Source: Armigeres subalbatus (taxonomy: Eukaryota > Arthropoda > Insecta > Diptera > Culicidae). Taken from it: a stretch of DNA of 64,000 nt. How positions within the stretch are numbered: the stretch's first letter is position 1; every line of letters starts with the position of its first letter. Shown piece by piece: positions 43,677 through 53,986 of the stretch. The notes beneath the pieces were generated by a model, which worked only from the letters and a program-made list of their open reading frames with translations, searched no databases and was not told where the DNA came from. Where the stretch lies: NCBI RefSeq assembly GCF_024139115.2, contig NC_085141.1, forward strand, positions 165,498,908-165,562,907, in the 5' to 3' direction. A program made the position numbers and the translations under genes.

Positions 43677-43962
43677 CTTCTTCTTATTGGCATTACATCC
43701 CCACTCTGGGACAGAGCCGCCTCGCAGCTTAGTGTTCATTAAGCACTTCCACAGTTATTAACTGCGAGGTTTCTAAGCCAGTTTACCATTTTTGCATTCG
43801 TATATCACGAGGCTAACACGATGATACTTTTATGCCCAGGGAAGTCGAGACAGTTTCCAATCCGAAAATTGCCTAGACCGGCACCGGGAATCGAACCCAG
43901 CCACCCTCAGCATGGTCTTGCTTTGTAGCCGCGCGTCTTACCGCACGGCTAAGGAGGGCCCC
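43677..43962 (-). repeat. Near-complete tRNA-headed SINE (Feilai-type), 10-bp TSD
   Basis: The exact duplication TAAACACAAT lies at 43667-43676 and 43963-43972. On the minus strand the 286-base element starts GGGGCCCTCCTTAGCCGTG, has the B box GGTTCGATTCCCGG and ends in an AAGAAGAAG tail. Intact A- and B-box-like promoter sequences are present. Confidence 0.9.
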
Positions 43963-44269
43963 TAAACACAATATATTATATAAAATTTTGTAATTGTTTA
44001 TTGCTAGTATTGATTTATTTATGTAAATTTTGTATTTTTTCAATTGAATATTTTGATTTCTTGATGGAAAACTCTTCTTTAATAATTGCAATTTTGCTTT
44101 TAGAAGTCTCAATAAATTTTTGATTCGTGAAAATGTAGAAAATCAGTTTGGGGTGAAAAGCACTTCATATGATTATTGAAGCTAAAGATTTTGTTGATGT
44201 TTTGTAATACTAACACGCAATCAAAACGATCAACAAAACCATCAACGCCATTCTGAGACACTGCTCTAT

Positions 44270-44990
44270 GGTCAAGGGTACAGATTTACGCGAAAGATGC
44301 ATTTTACGCCAAAACTAAATTTAAAAAAAAAGTACTACAAAATTGTTCACTTGTTTAGAGCAATTTTACTAACCAGGATTAGGGTGTCCCTCAAAAAACA
44401 ATATTTATGATCTGCTCATTTCATTTTTTATTTCTCACGAATGTCACCTTCTGAAGACTTTTGGAACTTTTCAAAATGCGTGTTTTGCTATAATAACATC
44501 GTTTGTATCTTCTTCCGTTGTCGCGCTATATCAATTTACTTGAAAAAAACATGACTTCAGTAAAATTGGTAAAACTTGAGATAAAAAAGTAACATATCTT
44601 AATTGACAGAAAAACAGTACATTTACCCATCAAAAGTTGCATTTTTTAGTTCTAAAAGTTACCCGAAGACGACTTTTGAGGTACATCCTAATCTAATTAG
44701 GTAAAATTGCTCTAAATCAGCCAACTTAAGAGCTACAGATAAAGCTTTTTTAGCAAAATTTATTAGAATAAGCTGCGCTACAAACTTTGTAGAACATAAT
44801 ATGTCAGTATTTTGAAAAATAAAAAAAAAAACTATTTTTTTTATATAATGGGCCACCCTATTTTTTTGATAGCACCATAATGATGGCCTTACTATTTCTA
44901 ACAATTTTGTAGAACAACATTTTTTTTCTAGAAAATATAGTTTTGGCGTAAAATGCATCTTTCCGCGTAAAACATAGTGCACTGATCTTT
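44270..44990. mobile_element. TIR element, full-length copy
   Basis: Inner inverted ends ACGCG-AAAGATGCATTTTACG and CCAAAACTA are shared by 44294-44325 and the inverse of 44932-44968. The outermost bases are less certain (CACTGCTCTATG left, CAGTGCACTATG inverted right). A partial copy is at 20530-20934. No transposase. Confidence 0.6.
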
Positions 44991-45344
44991 TGCTGTTTCA
45001 ATAATTTATAGTTTGTGGTATATTATAACAAAGTCCCGCATTCTTCGATAATGTTATCGCTAAACAAAACAGCCCGTTCTGAAGAATCTCAACATTCTTC
45101 CTCTTTTCCACCGTGGATTCATAGTGCCTGGTTAGGTTACATAATTGTATAAAAAGCCCTGACGGTCAGAGTACTTATCAGGATATTTCTTTCTTTCTTT
45201 CAAATTGGCTGCAAGGTTGTGCACCGTTATTGATCTTTGTAATCATGGAGTTACGGAAGCTTACCTAATGAGAATGGTTTATCGATCTCAGTTCAGCCGT
45301 TCAGTCGATTCATCGCTCAATATCACAGTTTCTGGTCAATCACG
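44991..45344. other. Unassigned DNA
   Basis: Nothing supported. Confidence 0.35.
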
Positions 45345-45430
45345 GTGGTGGAATTCAATGGGATTGTACAAACTCGTCTTATGACAAGTGAAGACATTCC
45401 ACTAAAAAGCTCAAAATAATTTTCTTAACA
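45345..45430 (-). repeat. Inverted partial copy of the palindromic-cluster leader
   Basis: GGTGGAATTCAATGGGATTG, ACTCGTCTTATGACAAGTGA and CCACTAAAAAGCTCAAAATA are the inverse of 270-345. Confidence 0.75.
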
Positions 45431-45639
45431 GCTACTTTAAATTTCAAGGTCAAATCTGTCCGGTATTAGAAATATTAGAATCATTTTGCTTTTGATAAAA
45501 GTAGCAAAAAATATTATCATTTGAGAATACAGAATACTTTCAAGAGGCAATATGGAACCCCTTTTCCTACAGATTCTCAAGAGACACAGTGAAAACTGAT
45601 AAAACTAGTCATAATTTGGCACCAGCACGCAATCTCGAG

Positions 45640-46430
45640 TAACCAGTTGTCCATAAATTTCACCGCGTCATTGGACCCTAGGGATATCTTCTATTCATGC
45701 TCCATTATGGCTATGTTTTTGCTCTTGTTTCCTTTCATTTTTGGTGGTGATATCGGTGCTTTGCTCGGCCTGTCGATACTTGAAGGCACATTCTTGAGTC
45801 AGCCCAGAACAGGAAAAAAACATGCATTGAGTACCTTCAGCACTGCTTTTGAACCAAATTACGCAAGGCAAAGAGATGGACCAGGTGGCATAGCATTGTG
45901 TAGCCACGTTGCGATTGTCGTTAGAGGTGGTAGAATGTAGCTACAGAATCTTTCGAAAGCTACGTTCGTTTGTCTGCTACGAATTTTGCGGTGCGGTTTA
46001 TCCTAATCTCATTTCCCAGTGCGCTCGTATATATGTATCGTTCTGCACTGGCTTTAATGTTGCCCCTTCAACGCTTTTGTTGGCGGTGTCTACCGAAAGC
46101 TTTCAGCCAAATTTATACATGTATGCCTTTCAGACTCATGGAACTGTTGCGGCCGGTCCAGCCGTGCGTGCTCTTGTTTTCCAATGGTCACAGTTGGTGT
46201 GTGGATTGGATATGCCTTTACGGTGCACAACCAGAAGGATACCGGCACGCAATAACTACGGTGGCGATTACGTTGAGCATTCCATTCTCCGAATACGTAA
46301 TGAAGCTGGCACCAATCAGAGGAGGTACACTTGTGCATCCTTTGCCACAACCCCATACGTGTAGGGACCAGCCTGTGAAGCTGAACGGGATTAAAGATAT
46401 TAAACGAAGGCTTTTAATTTAAATTCACGT
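45640..46430. other. Region of overlapping long frames, identity unresolved
   Basis: Three plus frames (45647-45940, 45909-46364, 45970-46422) and a minus frame (46090-46356) overlap. A further minus interpretation is a short exon, with acceptor TTCAGCTTCACAG near 46370 and donor CACC|GTAAAG near 46220, encoding GCGKGCTSVPPLIGASF and AACRYPSGC-like residues. None matches a family that I know. Composition is near 47% GC, above the surroundings. Confidence 0.25.
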
Positions 46431-46822
46431 TTTCCAGCTAGAAGTCTTTGCCACGGGCGTAGAACCATATGCTTCCATGATTTGTACTCGATTGCTAACC
46501 AGGCGTTAACTGAGCTTTTCTATCTAATTTATGGGAAATTGGTTGTATGCATGTTCGTACCTAAGTGCCTACAATATTGGCTTGTTCTGAGTGCGATACC
46601 AACGTTACTGCTGGATGGTCAGAGATGCTAAGCGGATACATTTGCACATAACAAATAAGTCTGCTGTGAAAACAAAGATTGTTTTCTGATCTATAGAGAA
46701 AAAGTATAGAGAAAGAGGTAAATAGTTTTACAGTCGACGTACTTCCAACAACTTCTTCACCAAAAGAGAAGGCAATTCACATTTTCTTTTAAAAAATTGC
46801 GATTAGAAATTAAAAAAGCTTT
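46431..46822. other. Unassigned DNA
   Basis: Nothing supported. Confidence 0.35.
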
Positions 46823-47035
46823 GTGATGGACCTGCATCACAATACAAAAATCGAAAAAGCTTTGCACGTCTTTGTAGATATAAATCTAAATTCAACAAAG
46901 ATAATGAAGTGCATTTTTGCCACCTCTCATGGGAAGGGTCTATGTGATGCAATAGGTGGAACATTAAAAGGAATGGCTAGAAACGCTTGTGTGTTAGTTG
47001 AATATGAACGACCAACTAAAATGCAGAAGAGTTAA
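46823..47035 (+). pseudogene. Short ORF with FATSHGKG-CDAIGGTLK motif
   Basis: The 70-codon frame carries IFATSHGKGLCDAIGGTLK, a phrase I associate with a recurrent uncharacterised, probably transposon-linked invertebrate protein family (usually in the form ATSHGKG-x-D-x-GG). The frame lacks the rest of such proteins, so it is probably a fragment. Confidence 0.45.
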
Positions 47036-47299
47036 ATAACTGGTTTAAATAGAGAAGTAATGATTTTTTGACTAAAATATAGTTTTCGTTATGTTTCACA
47101 AGAAGATTATGAACAAGGAGTAACGGAGTGAAGCAATATATTTTAGCAGACAAAGATGAGTACTGGTACACAAATATTGCGAAAACTCAATAGCCTGCGT
47201 TCCATAAGCATTTTAACTTACTTATCAAAAGTATTTGGAAAAAATCTCAGAAAACATCAATGTTACTACATCAATTAGAATAACCTTTTAATTCCATTT

Positions 47300-47610
47300 T
47301 AATCAGGGGTCAGTCCTATCTTAACAACAGCACAAAAACTATAATGTTAAACATTTTGGATGATATCGGATTGATTCTAGACAGAGGTAATTCAGTTGTT
47401 TTGCTATTACTCGAACTTTTGGAGGCATTTGACAAGATTTTACATAATGCACGTTGCAATCAATTGCGAAATGATTTCAAGTTTTCGAGAGAGTTAATTT
47501 TTCTCATAAAATCATATTTACAAGATCGGATACAATCTGTGTTTAATAATTGGGGATTGAAAAATAGTTTAACATTTTTATTACCCAAAACATGTTTAGA
47601 TCGATTTTAG
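47300..47610 (+). pseudogene. LINE RT fragment (jockey/CR1-like)
   Basis: The translation from 47344 reads ILDDIGLILDRGNSVVLLLL, EAFDKILHNARCNQL and FLIKSYLQDRIQSV. This follows the fingers-to-palm region of LINE RTs, with the first catalytic Asp position present in 'LELLEAFDK' only in altered form. It stops before the YADD-type motif. Confidence 0.6.
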
Positions 47611-47699
47611 AAAGCAAAATAGCGATTTTATGTGAAAACAAAAATTTGGGTTGTAGACGGTTAAATCTCTTATTCTGCTCCATTTCATAGCATTCATTT

Positions 47700-48182
47700 T
47701 TTACATCTAAGCAGATAACACTGAATCAACAATTTGACGCCACACGGTGTGAGGCCGCATCTCTCCATCCTTGAATGCGCCCCACGCTCGCCAAATCGTT
47801 TTGCACCTGGCCTGCCCACCTCACTCGCTGTGCTCCAAGCCGTCTCGTACCTGCCAGATCGGAAGTGAACACCATCTGTGCAGGGTTGCTGTCCGGCATT
47901 CTTGCAACATGCCCTGCGCATCGCACTCTTCCGGCTTTAGCTACCTTCTGGGTACTGGGTTCGCCGTAGAGCTGGGCGAGCTCGTGGTTCATTCTTCGCC
48001 GCCACACACCGTCTTCTTGCACACCGCCAAAGATGGTCCTAAGCACCCTACCGGTCTACCGGTCTTATCAGCGTCTTGTACATGACACATTTGGTGCGGT
48101 GGTGAATCTTTGACTTTCACAGATGATGGGTCTATACTGTCGTATGCGCCTTGAAATCAATGAACAGATGGTGCGTTGGGAC
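47700..48182 (-). pseudogene. LINE family 3, 3' portion (downstream of the LTR element)
   Basis: This is the minus-strand continuation of the LINE at 54112-55362. Directly beyond the LTR duplication it reads into a THHLFIDFKA-like segment, then an internal deletion removes the catalytic RT core. The C-terminal region follows: LRTIFGGVQEDGVWRRRMNH, GRVRCAGHVARMPDSNPA, GAQRVRW. It ends near 47700 with a TGTAAAAAATGAATG-type end. Confidence 0.85.
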
Positions 48183-48302
48183 TGTAAGGATTCGCTCGTA
48201 CAATTAAAAGACGTCCTTTCAGATCCGGTGCAAAAGTCAAAGTGTTTTATTACGCATATAAAAGTCTACTACGATCGTCTACATATATTACAGCCTACTA
48301 CA
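48183..48302 (-). repeat. 3' LTR (in element orientation)
   Basis: On the minus strand it starts TGTAGTAGG and ends CTTACA. It has a TATA-like TTTTATATG and the polyadenylation-type AATAAA in GCGTAATAAAACAC. Just upstream is a purine-rich tract, AAAGGAGAGA, the expected plus-strand primer. Confidence 0.95.
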
Positions 48303-48360
48303 TCTCTCCTTTACGACATTTTAATAGTTAAACACAATTTAACAAAATTATCTGTTTACA

Positions 48361-49085
48361 TTAATTCATACGCTTGCATTTATAAAGAACATAATCTTTC
48401 AAGTATTCTGGTTTCCGATTCTTCCGACTACATCGATTCTCTCGAGTACACATTTGCTTCTGATCCGATACTTCATGTTCTTGTGGTATTGGTTTTGGGT
48501 TGGATTTTGAATTCAAAATATCGTCGATAGGGGCTGTAAATCTTTGTGATTGTTCAAATGGGTTGCTGCATATTAACAGTTTTGTGTGATTTACATGTCT
48601 GTCGGACCTTACACCGGTATCCATATTTTCCAATGTAAGGCGTGTTCCTTCTCTCTTCAAAACAACATGAGGTTGTGGATGAAAATTTGTAGTTAACTTA
48701 TTACGTTTGATGAAATTTTTTACAATTACATGATCTCCGACATCAATTTTTGAATACTTGGCATTTCTCTTATGATCCGCGTACTTCTTTCCTTTCTCCT
48801 TTCTTGAAAAATCTAGTTCTCTTACTGAATCGTTTCCTGCAGCGCTAACTATGTCTGGAAGTTTGTCTTTCAAATTTCGACCAAAAAGCAACTTGGCTGG
48901 AGTTTCGTTAGTAGTAGAATGGGGAGTGTTCCGGTATGCTAGAAGAAAATCTTGCAAGTCCGATTTCCAGTCACGGTTCATGGCAAAACTTATTTTTATT
49001 GTTTTAAGTAGTGTCCTGTTATATCGTTCTACCAGCCCATTTTGAAAAGGTGCATAAGGAATCGAATGTAAAATGATGATTCCAT
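48361..49085 (-). CDS. pol: Integrase core end and C-terminal domain
   Basis: The frame enters from the duplicated site with HSIPYAPFQNGLVERYNRTL, containing the third catalytic residue (Glu in NGLVERYN). It continues with ISFAMNRDWKSDLQDFLLAY, then the C-terminal domain (VGDHVIVKNFIKRN, YLKDYV near the end) and a stop at 48361-48363. The apparent start at 49101 lies in the retroposon and is not the true start. Confidence 0.9.
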
Positions 49086-49783
49086 TAGTGTGTATCTTCA
49101 ATCTAACCCCCGCTGTCCGGCAGTGGTATTATGGAAGAAAGCTGTCTTTAATAAAGTCAGCTTTAGCCCGGGAGTTAGAAGGTGTTAGCTCTACTGCAGC
49201 TCCAGTGACCCATTTCAGACTGCCTGGTAACTCACGTCCAGTCCGAGGTCACTTTCACTTGCAATAAGCCCCGCCTGTTTATGTTACCATTATCAATTGG
49301 ATAATAGATCCATAAACAAACTTCCGGATTGTTAAATCCAGCGCGAATTTGGTTTTGGAATCATATTAAAACAAATTGAAACAATCTCACCAAATTGATC
49401 CAATTCCGTACAAATGAACTGAGGAAGAGCAGATTACAACGAGTATCCACGAACAAACCACTACTCTTCCAGCGCTATTCCGACTTCCGAGCAACTCTTT
49501 ATTGATCCATATTTTCCTGGTATTTTCACAAATTCATACATGTTTTCACCAAATTCATCCCCGTATTCAAACTACACAAACGATTTCGCGCACTCAAATA
49601 AGAATACACTTGTGAAAAAGTCACCAAACTCGTAAATCTCAAACTTCAGATAACTTAAACTTTTTTCTTCTAGTACATATGCAAAAAATACACATCAGCC
49701 GAATCTTTTTCTTGCGGAAACGAACAAAAACCGTGACAGCAAATTTAAAAGCAACCATCCGCGCGCATGGCTTGCTGCGATCA
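49086..49783 (-). mobile_element. CA-tailed retroposon, copy 2 (within integrase)
   Basis: The 16-bp duplication AAAATGATGATTCCAT lies at 49070-49085 and 49784-49799. It is 698 bases, same orientation as the Ty3 element. The 5' end reads GATCGCAGCAAGCCATGCG, and the 3' end has a short CA-rich end (ATACACACTA). The 3' ~300 bases closely match 10800-11100. No recognised protein. Confidence 0.75.
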
Positions 49784-49914
49784 AAAATGATGATTCCATG
49801 AGTAGTACAAAATTCAGAGAATTCTTCAGATGGGAACGGTGGTCCATTGTCACACACTAACTCTTCTGGATATCCAAACCGTGCAAATATTATGCGTAAC
49901 TTATAAATAGTAGC
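49784..49914 (-). CDS. pol: Integrase core, segment before the nested insertion
   Basis: It carries FARFGYPEELVCDNGPPF (second catalytic Asp, in the DNG motif) and EEFSEFCTTHGI, then runs into the retroposon at 49783. The ATG at 49857 seen in this stretch belongs to an accidental frame that continues into the insertion. Confidence 0.85.
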
Positions 49915-50717
49915 TTTGCAGTTGTGGTAGTCATAACTTCTACTTCAGGATATCTGGAAAAATAATCGACGACTACCAACAAATGAATTCCATTAGTAAC
50001 TTCCATAAAGTCCAACGCTAATTTTACCCAGGGCTTGCTTGGCATACAAATGCGTGTTATAGGTTCCACACTTGGTTCAGATACCAGTTGACATCCTTTA
50101 CATGTTTTCACATATTGTTCGACCATGGTATCGATTCTAATCCACCAAACCTTTTCCCTGAGACGCCTTTTCATTGCTTGAATTCCCAAATGTGGTTCAT
50201 GAGCAAGTTGTAAAATTTTGATTTGTAGGCTTCTTGGGATTATAATTTTTCTATTTTTCAAAATTATTTCACCATTCGACGAAAGATCATTTACAATCAA
50301 TTTGTAGCGATTGAGAGTTTTTGGCCATCTCCTTGGTGGATATGGAATCCATTTCATCAGTTCTGTGAGTTCAATGTCTTTCTTTGTTGCGTCAATAATT
50401 TCCTGTAATGTGATAGCTATAGGCTTAATGTCATTAGATAATAATCGAATAATCCTTTCACATTCTTCATCATAACTTTCTGTACAGAGTGTCCCTTCCT
50501 GACATAATCGTGATAACGGATCTGCTATGTTGAATTTACCGGGCTTATATATCACACGGTAATCATATGACATTAATCTAAGCTTCCAACGTTCTATTCT
50601 TGCGCAAGGTTTGATTCTATCTCCAAATATTGTCACTAAAGGCTTGTGATCAGTGATCAACCAGAAGAACTTTCCATACAGGTAGAAATGGAACTTCTCT
50701 GGTGCCCAAACAACAGC
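49915..50717 (-). CDS. pol: RNase H end and integrase N-terminus and core
   Basis: LITDHKPLVTIFG and RWKLRLMSYDYRVIYKPG finish RNase H, and ADPLSRL marks the linker. The integrase zinc-binding HHCC module follows (HEPHLGIQAMKRRL..., YVKTCKGCQ). The catalytic core starts with LALDFMEV and LVVVDYFSRYPEV. A one-base loss near 49915 shifts the frame before FARFGYPEELVCDNG. Confidence 0.9.
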
Positions 50718-50721
50718 AACA

Positions 50722-51255
50722 GAAAGCTTCACGTTCTGTCTGTGCATATCTTCGTTCAATTTCAGATAATGTCTTGGAAGCATACGCGATTATTTTTACA
50801 ATACCATCTTCATTTTTCTGAAATAATACTGCACCCAATCCTACTGGACTCGCATCGGTTACAACAAAAGTTTCCATGTTTGGATCAAAGAACGACAAGG
50901 TTTCATTGTTTGCTAGGGACGCTTTAAGTTTGTCGAAAGCTTCCTGGTGAACATTTGTCCATTTGAAATTTACACTCCTTTTTACTAATGCGTTCAGAGG
51001 GCTTGCTATGGTAGACAATTTCGGTATATGTGAATTTACGAATGTGACTAGTCCTAAGAAGCTTCTAACTTCTTCCGTCGTTTTTGGTTCACGGAACTTG
51101 GTAATAGCAGCAAGTTTCTCATCCGACACTTTTACACCCTGTGCAGATAAATGGTAACCAAGAAATTCTAGTGATGTGACACATTCTACGGTTTTCGCAT
51201 CGTTCAGAACAACATTGTATTCCTTCAAGCGATTTTTGACCAGTTCGGTTCTTAG
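50722..51255 (-). CDS. pol: RT thumb and RNase H start
   Basis: The frame continues with LEFLGYHLSAQGVKV, VRSFLGLVTFVN, then the RNase H start TFVVTDASPVGLGAVLF (first catalytic Asp) and ERRYAQTEREAF (the Glu-containing helix). A 4-base insertion (50718-50721) ends the frame. The downstream frame picks up exactly at AVVWAPEKFHFYLYG. Confidence 0.9.
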
Positions 51256-51316
51256 CTAGAAGGACATAAGTAATAGTAGTTAACTTCAAATATTTAACAT
51301 ATTTGAAGAAATATAC
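51256..51316 (-). other. Candidate intron D inside the RT domain (61 nt)
   Basis: Starts GTATATTTC and ends TTATGTCCTTCTAG, a good acceptor with a pyrimidine tract. It splits the conserved RT palm-to-thumb region. Reading through puts the downstream sequence out of frame, while precise removal gives ILK followed by LRTELVKNRLKEY, the expected thumb. This is the best-supported of the four because both flanks are conserved protein. Confidence 0.85.
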
Positions 51317-51858
51317 CTTGAGAATGTCTTCATTAGGTGCATGGATTAAAATGTCATCTATGAATATTATTATCCATGGAAAACCGGCCAAAATTGTTTC
51401 GATACATTTTTGAAATAATTCCGGGGCGGCAGATAAGCCAAACATGAGCCGTTTATATCGCATTAATCCGAGCGGCGATATGAAAGTTGTAATATATCGA
51501 CAATCCTCTCGAAGCAAAAGTTGGTGAAATGCTTGTTTTATATCAAATTTGGAAAAAACATGGCTTCCTTTCAGCCGGCAAATCATTTGTTCGAATGTGG
51601 GCAATGGATGAACTTCTCGAATGATTGCCTTATTTGCTTCACGCAAATCTATAATAATTCGAACTTCTGTAGCACTTTTACGTTTGACAATCATGGGAGA
51701 TACCCATTCCGATGCTTCAAACACATGTTCAATTATGTCAAGATCTTCTAATTCTTTTAGTTTCAGTAATGTTAGCTCCTCTAGAGGAATTGGAATTCGT
51801 CGATATGATTGTCTGACTGGTGGTATAGACTTATCTATTTTTATCGAAGCACACATAT
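51317..51858 (-). CDS. pol: Reverse transcriptase, first part
   Basis: Ty3 RT blocks appear in order: PPVRQSYRRIPIPLE, EWVSPMIVK, RIIIDLREANKAI, HPLPTFEQM, FSKFDIKQAFHQL (first catalytic Asp), RYKRLMFGLSAAPE and the active site IIIFIDDILIHA with the two adjacent aspartates. The frame is fully open. It ends at the donor EDILK|, where the next candidate intron begins. Confidence 0.95.
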
Positions 51859-51922
51859 CTGGGTATTTTAATTAAACTATGCATTATACACGTCATATAA
51901 AGTTAAACAATACTAAATTTAC
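51859..51922 (-). other. Candidate intron C between protease and RT (64 nt)
   Basis: Starts GTAAATTTAG and ends TTAAAATACCCAG. Without splicing the frame stops after KGKFSIV. With it, ATC-AAA-G|AT-ATG joins in frame and the RT N-terminus follows at once. Confidence 0.75.
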
Positions 51923-52622
51923 CTTTGATGCAGGTCACCTCAGGAGTGAGCGTACGTAGGAACTTCACTATGCCTAGTTTTTCAGCTGTTTTTCCAGAGA
52001 GCAGCGAGCACCTGCCGTCCTTGATGACAAAAAACGTGCTAACACAGGATGCTCCGTCAATCGAAACTTCCATTTCTGCCTCTCCAAGCACCGTTAAAGG
52101 AGTTGTTGAACCATATGCCCGGAAAATTTTATCACTACCTTTCTTGATGGAGTACGCTCTGAAACCTAAGCGTTTCAATGTAGTCCAATCGTCCGTGCTC
52201 AATACGTCTTCGTCCGCTCCGGTGTCGATAATAAAGCGAAGAGTGACTCCACCGACATCAGCCATCACCGTTCGTTTGCCATCTAGATGGAATAATTCTC
52301 GAATCTCCACATTTTTGGTAACATCGTCGATCTCACGTACGAATTTCGGTTTCCTATCCGTATTCTGGTGTATTCCGTTGGCCACAGTTTTTACGTTGCT
52401 GAACCGGTGCTTTCGATTGTCTCTGCAACAACGTGCGAAGTGCCCAATTTTGTTGCACTTATTGCAGCGAGAGGTTTTAGCGGGACAATGCTGATCGTTT
52501 GATATATGGTTCCCAAGACATCTGGTACACTTCGTGCTTGGTTTCTTGTTTTGATTGTTGGACATTTTATTGAAGGTGTTTAATTCGGCTGAAACATTTG
52601 ATTTCCCACGGAACTCTTGAAC
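51923..52622 (-). CDS. gag-pro: gag nucleocapsid and protease
   Basis: Two CCHC-type zinc knuckles occur in order (CTRCLGNHISNDQHC and CNKCNKIGHFARCC), then a spacer and the retroviral-type aspartic protease with LRFIIDTGADEDVLS. The protease flap and end follow (EMEVSIDGASC, SLLSGKTAEKLGI). An ATG at 52565 lies inside, but the coding similarity continues upstream of it through the proposed splice. The protease would cut the polyprotein. Confidence 0.9.
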
Positions 52623-52698
52623 CTTAATAACAATAGAAATATATATTTTTTTTTTTACAAAGAATTCCCTTTTTTTATGTTTTTTTTTAAGTTAATAC
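52623..52698 (-). other. Candidate intron B in gag (76 nt)
   Basis: Starts GTATTAACTT and ends TTGTTATTAAG. It is rich in A and T, and its in-frame reading hits a stop after VLT. Removing it joins CAG|GTT in frame, so that ESVNKQ is followed by VQEFRGKSN and then the nucleocapsid. Length is not a multiple of 3. Confidence 0.7.
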
Positions 52699-53214
52699 CT
52701 GCTTGTTTACTGATTCATACGTCCTTCCGATGTTCAACATATCATCGAGGGAAGTATCAGCTTCGAGATACTTTGCTCTCAATTTATCATCAGTTGTAGC
52801 AAATATTATTTGATCCATGATCATATTCTCACTTTGGTCTCCAAAGTTACACAGCTCTGCTTGGGCCCGTAAGCGAATAAGGAATTGATCAAGCTTCTCG
52901 TTGGGGTTGAATTGGAGTTGTCTGAATTTGAATCGCTCGTACCGCAGTGACATACGAGGTGAATAGTAATTATCGAGCGCCTCTATTGTTACACGATACG
53001 GATTGTCCATCACAGTACTTTCATCCATCGACACTGTTTTGCCTATTTTCCGGACATCTGCACCTCCGAAACACATGAGGGCTTTATACATCTCATTATG
53101 GTCCTCAACTCCTTTCAATGAAAGATATGCTGTGAACTGATCCTTCCATTCTTCCCATCGAGAGCTTGTCGATCCATCACCGATCTCAACAAATGGCGAT
53201 ATGTTGAAACTCAG
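52699..53214 (-). CDS. gag: gag body (capsid region)
   Basis: The frame opens at the acceptor and stays open to the next donor. It carries the Ty3 gag core features RWEEWKDQFTAYL, CFGGADVRK, MSLRYERFKFRQLQ and LDQFLIRLRAQAELCNFGD, characteristic of the capsid of mag-type elements. It forms the particle in which reverse transcription occurs. Left alone it would end at a stop just inside the following candidate intron. Confidence 0.9.
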
Positions 53215-53290
53215 CTACGAAAATTGATTCATTAATGCATGAAACCACTTTTACATAAACAAATATGTATATTATTTTAGGAATATCGAC
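53215..53290 (-). other. Candidate intron A in gag (76 nt)
   Basis: Starts GTCGATATTCC and ends TTTTCGTAG. It contains in-frame stops. Removing it joins the short upstream ATG exon to LSFNISPF-type gag sequence in frame. A downstream start codon in gag is the alternative. Confidence 0.4.
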
Positions 53291-53312
53291 TTGTTGATTG
53301 ATTTGGACTCAT
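53291..53312 (-). CDS. Candidate first gag exon
   Basis: An ATG at 53312-53310 begins a short frame, MSPNQST, that would stop a few codons later unless spliced. Skipping 53215-53290 connects it in frame to the gag body. This is the weakest of the proposed junctions because the donor (ACAA|GTCGAT) is poor. Confidence 0.4.
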
Positions 53313-53986
53313 TTTAAATTTCAAAAATATTTCTTGGGTATCCATGACAACAGTTTTCTGTGAAAGGATATTATTTATCCCTTTTTTCCAAACTGAGATT
53401 ATTCATGATAATCTCCGTGATTCTTTCCGCGATTCCGCTGTCATCAGAATTTGCAACTCATAATGGACTGGAAGCACTGGCAGTGTTCCCTACATTTTAT
53501 ACTTTTATTTATTTTTTTTCAGTAGACTGAGTTACCTAACTCCTATACTTATTAGAATGGACTGGAGCCACTCGTAGTGCTCCCTTCATTTTCCTCAGAA
53601 ATTATACTGAATTTCTGAATCATTTCATTACATGCTTTAATGGGCTGGGATTACTCGAAGCATCCCCTACATTTCAGCATTCAATACTCAAAATTTCTGA
53701 ATTTCCAACTACGTTACGGAATTCTTTAATGATCTATTTTTTTCCTTAGAATATTGTTAATAAAGCAATAGAAGTCATTAAGTTGACAATCAATCAACTT
53801 CCGATCTCGTAAAAAATAGAGATATTTATTTTATTATCTTCGACATTTTAATAATTTTTTTTTCCTATATTGTAATTTGTTGCTTCAAGTTTACTTCTGT
53901 TTCGCTAAGGATAACTTGAAAATTTACTCCACGCTGATCCTCACGAAAAAAATTTCCCTCCCCGGTCCGTTTCGGCTCGTCGCCAC

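Noticed and set aside
48123..48530. Plus-strand 135-codon ORF
   Set aside because: It crosses the LINE/LTR boundary and runs antisense to the integrase C-terminus.
50718..50721. Programmed frameshift in pol
   Set aside because: The 4-base insertion duplicates local TGTTG-type sequence within RNase H. No slippery site and pseudoknot pattern is evident, and frameshifting there is not known for the family, so I treat it as damage.
51925..52494. 189-codon plus-strand gene
   Set aside because: It is antisense to the protease and zinc-knuckle coding sequence of the Ty3 element.
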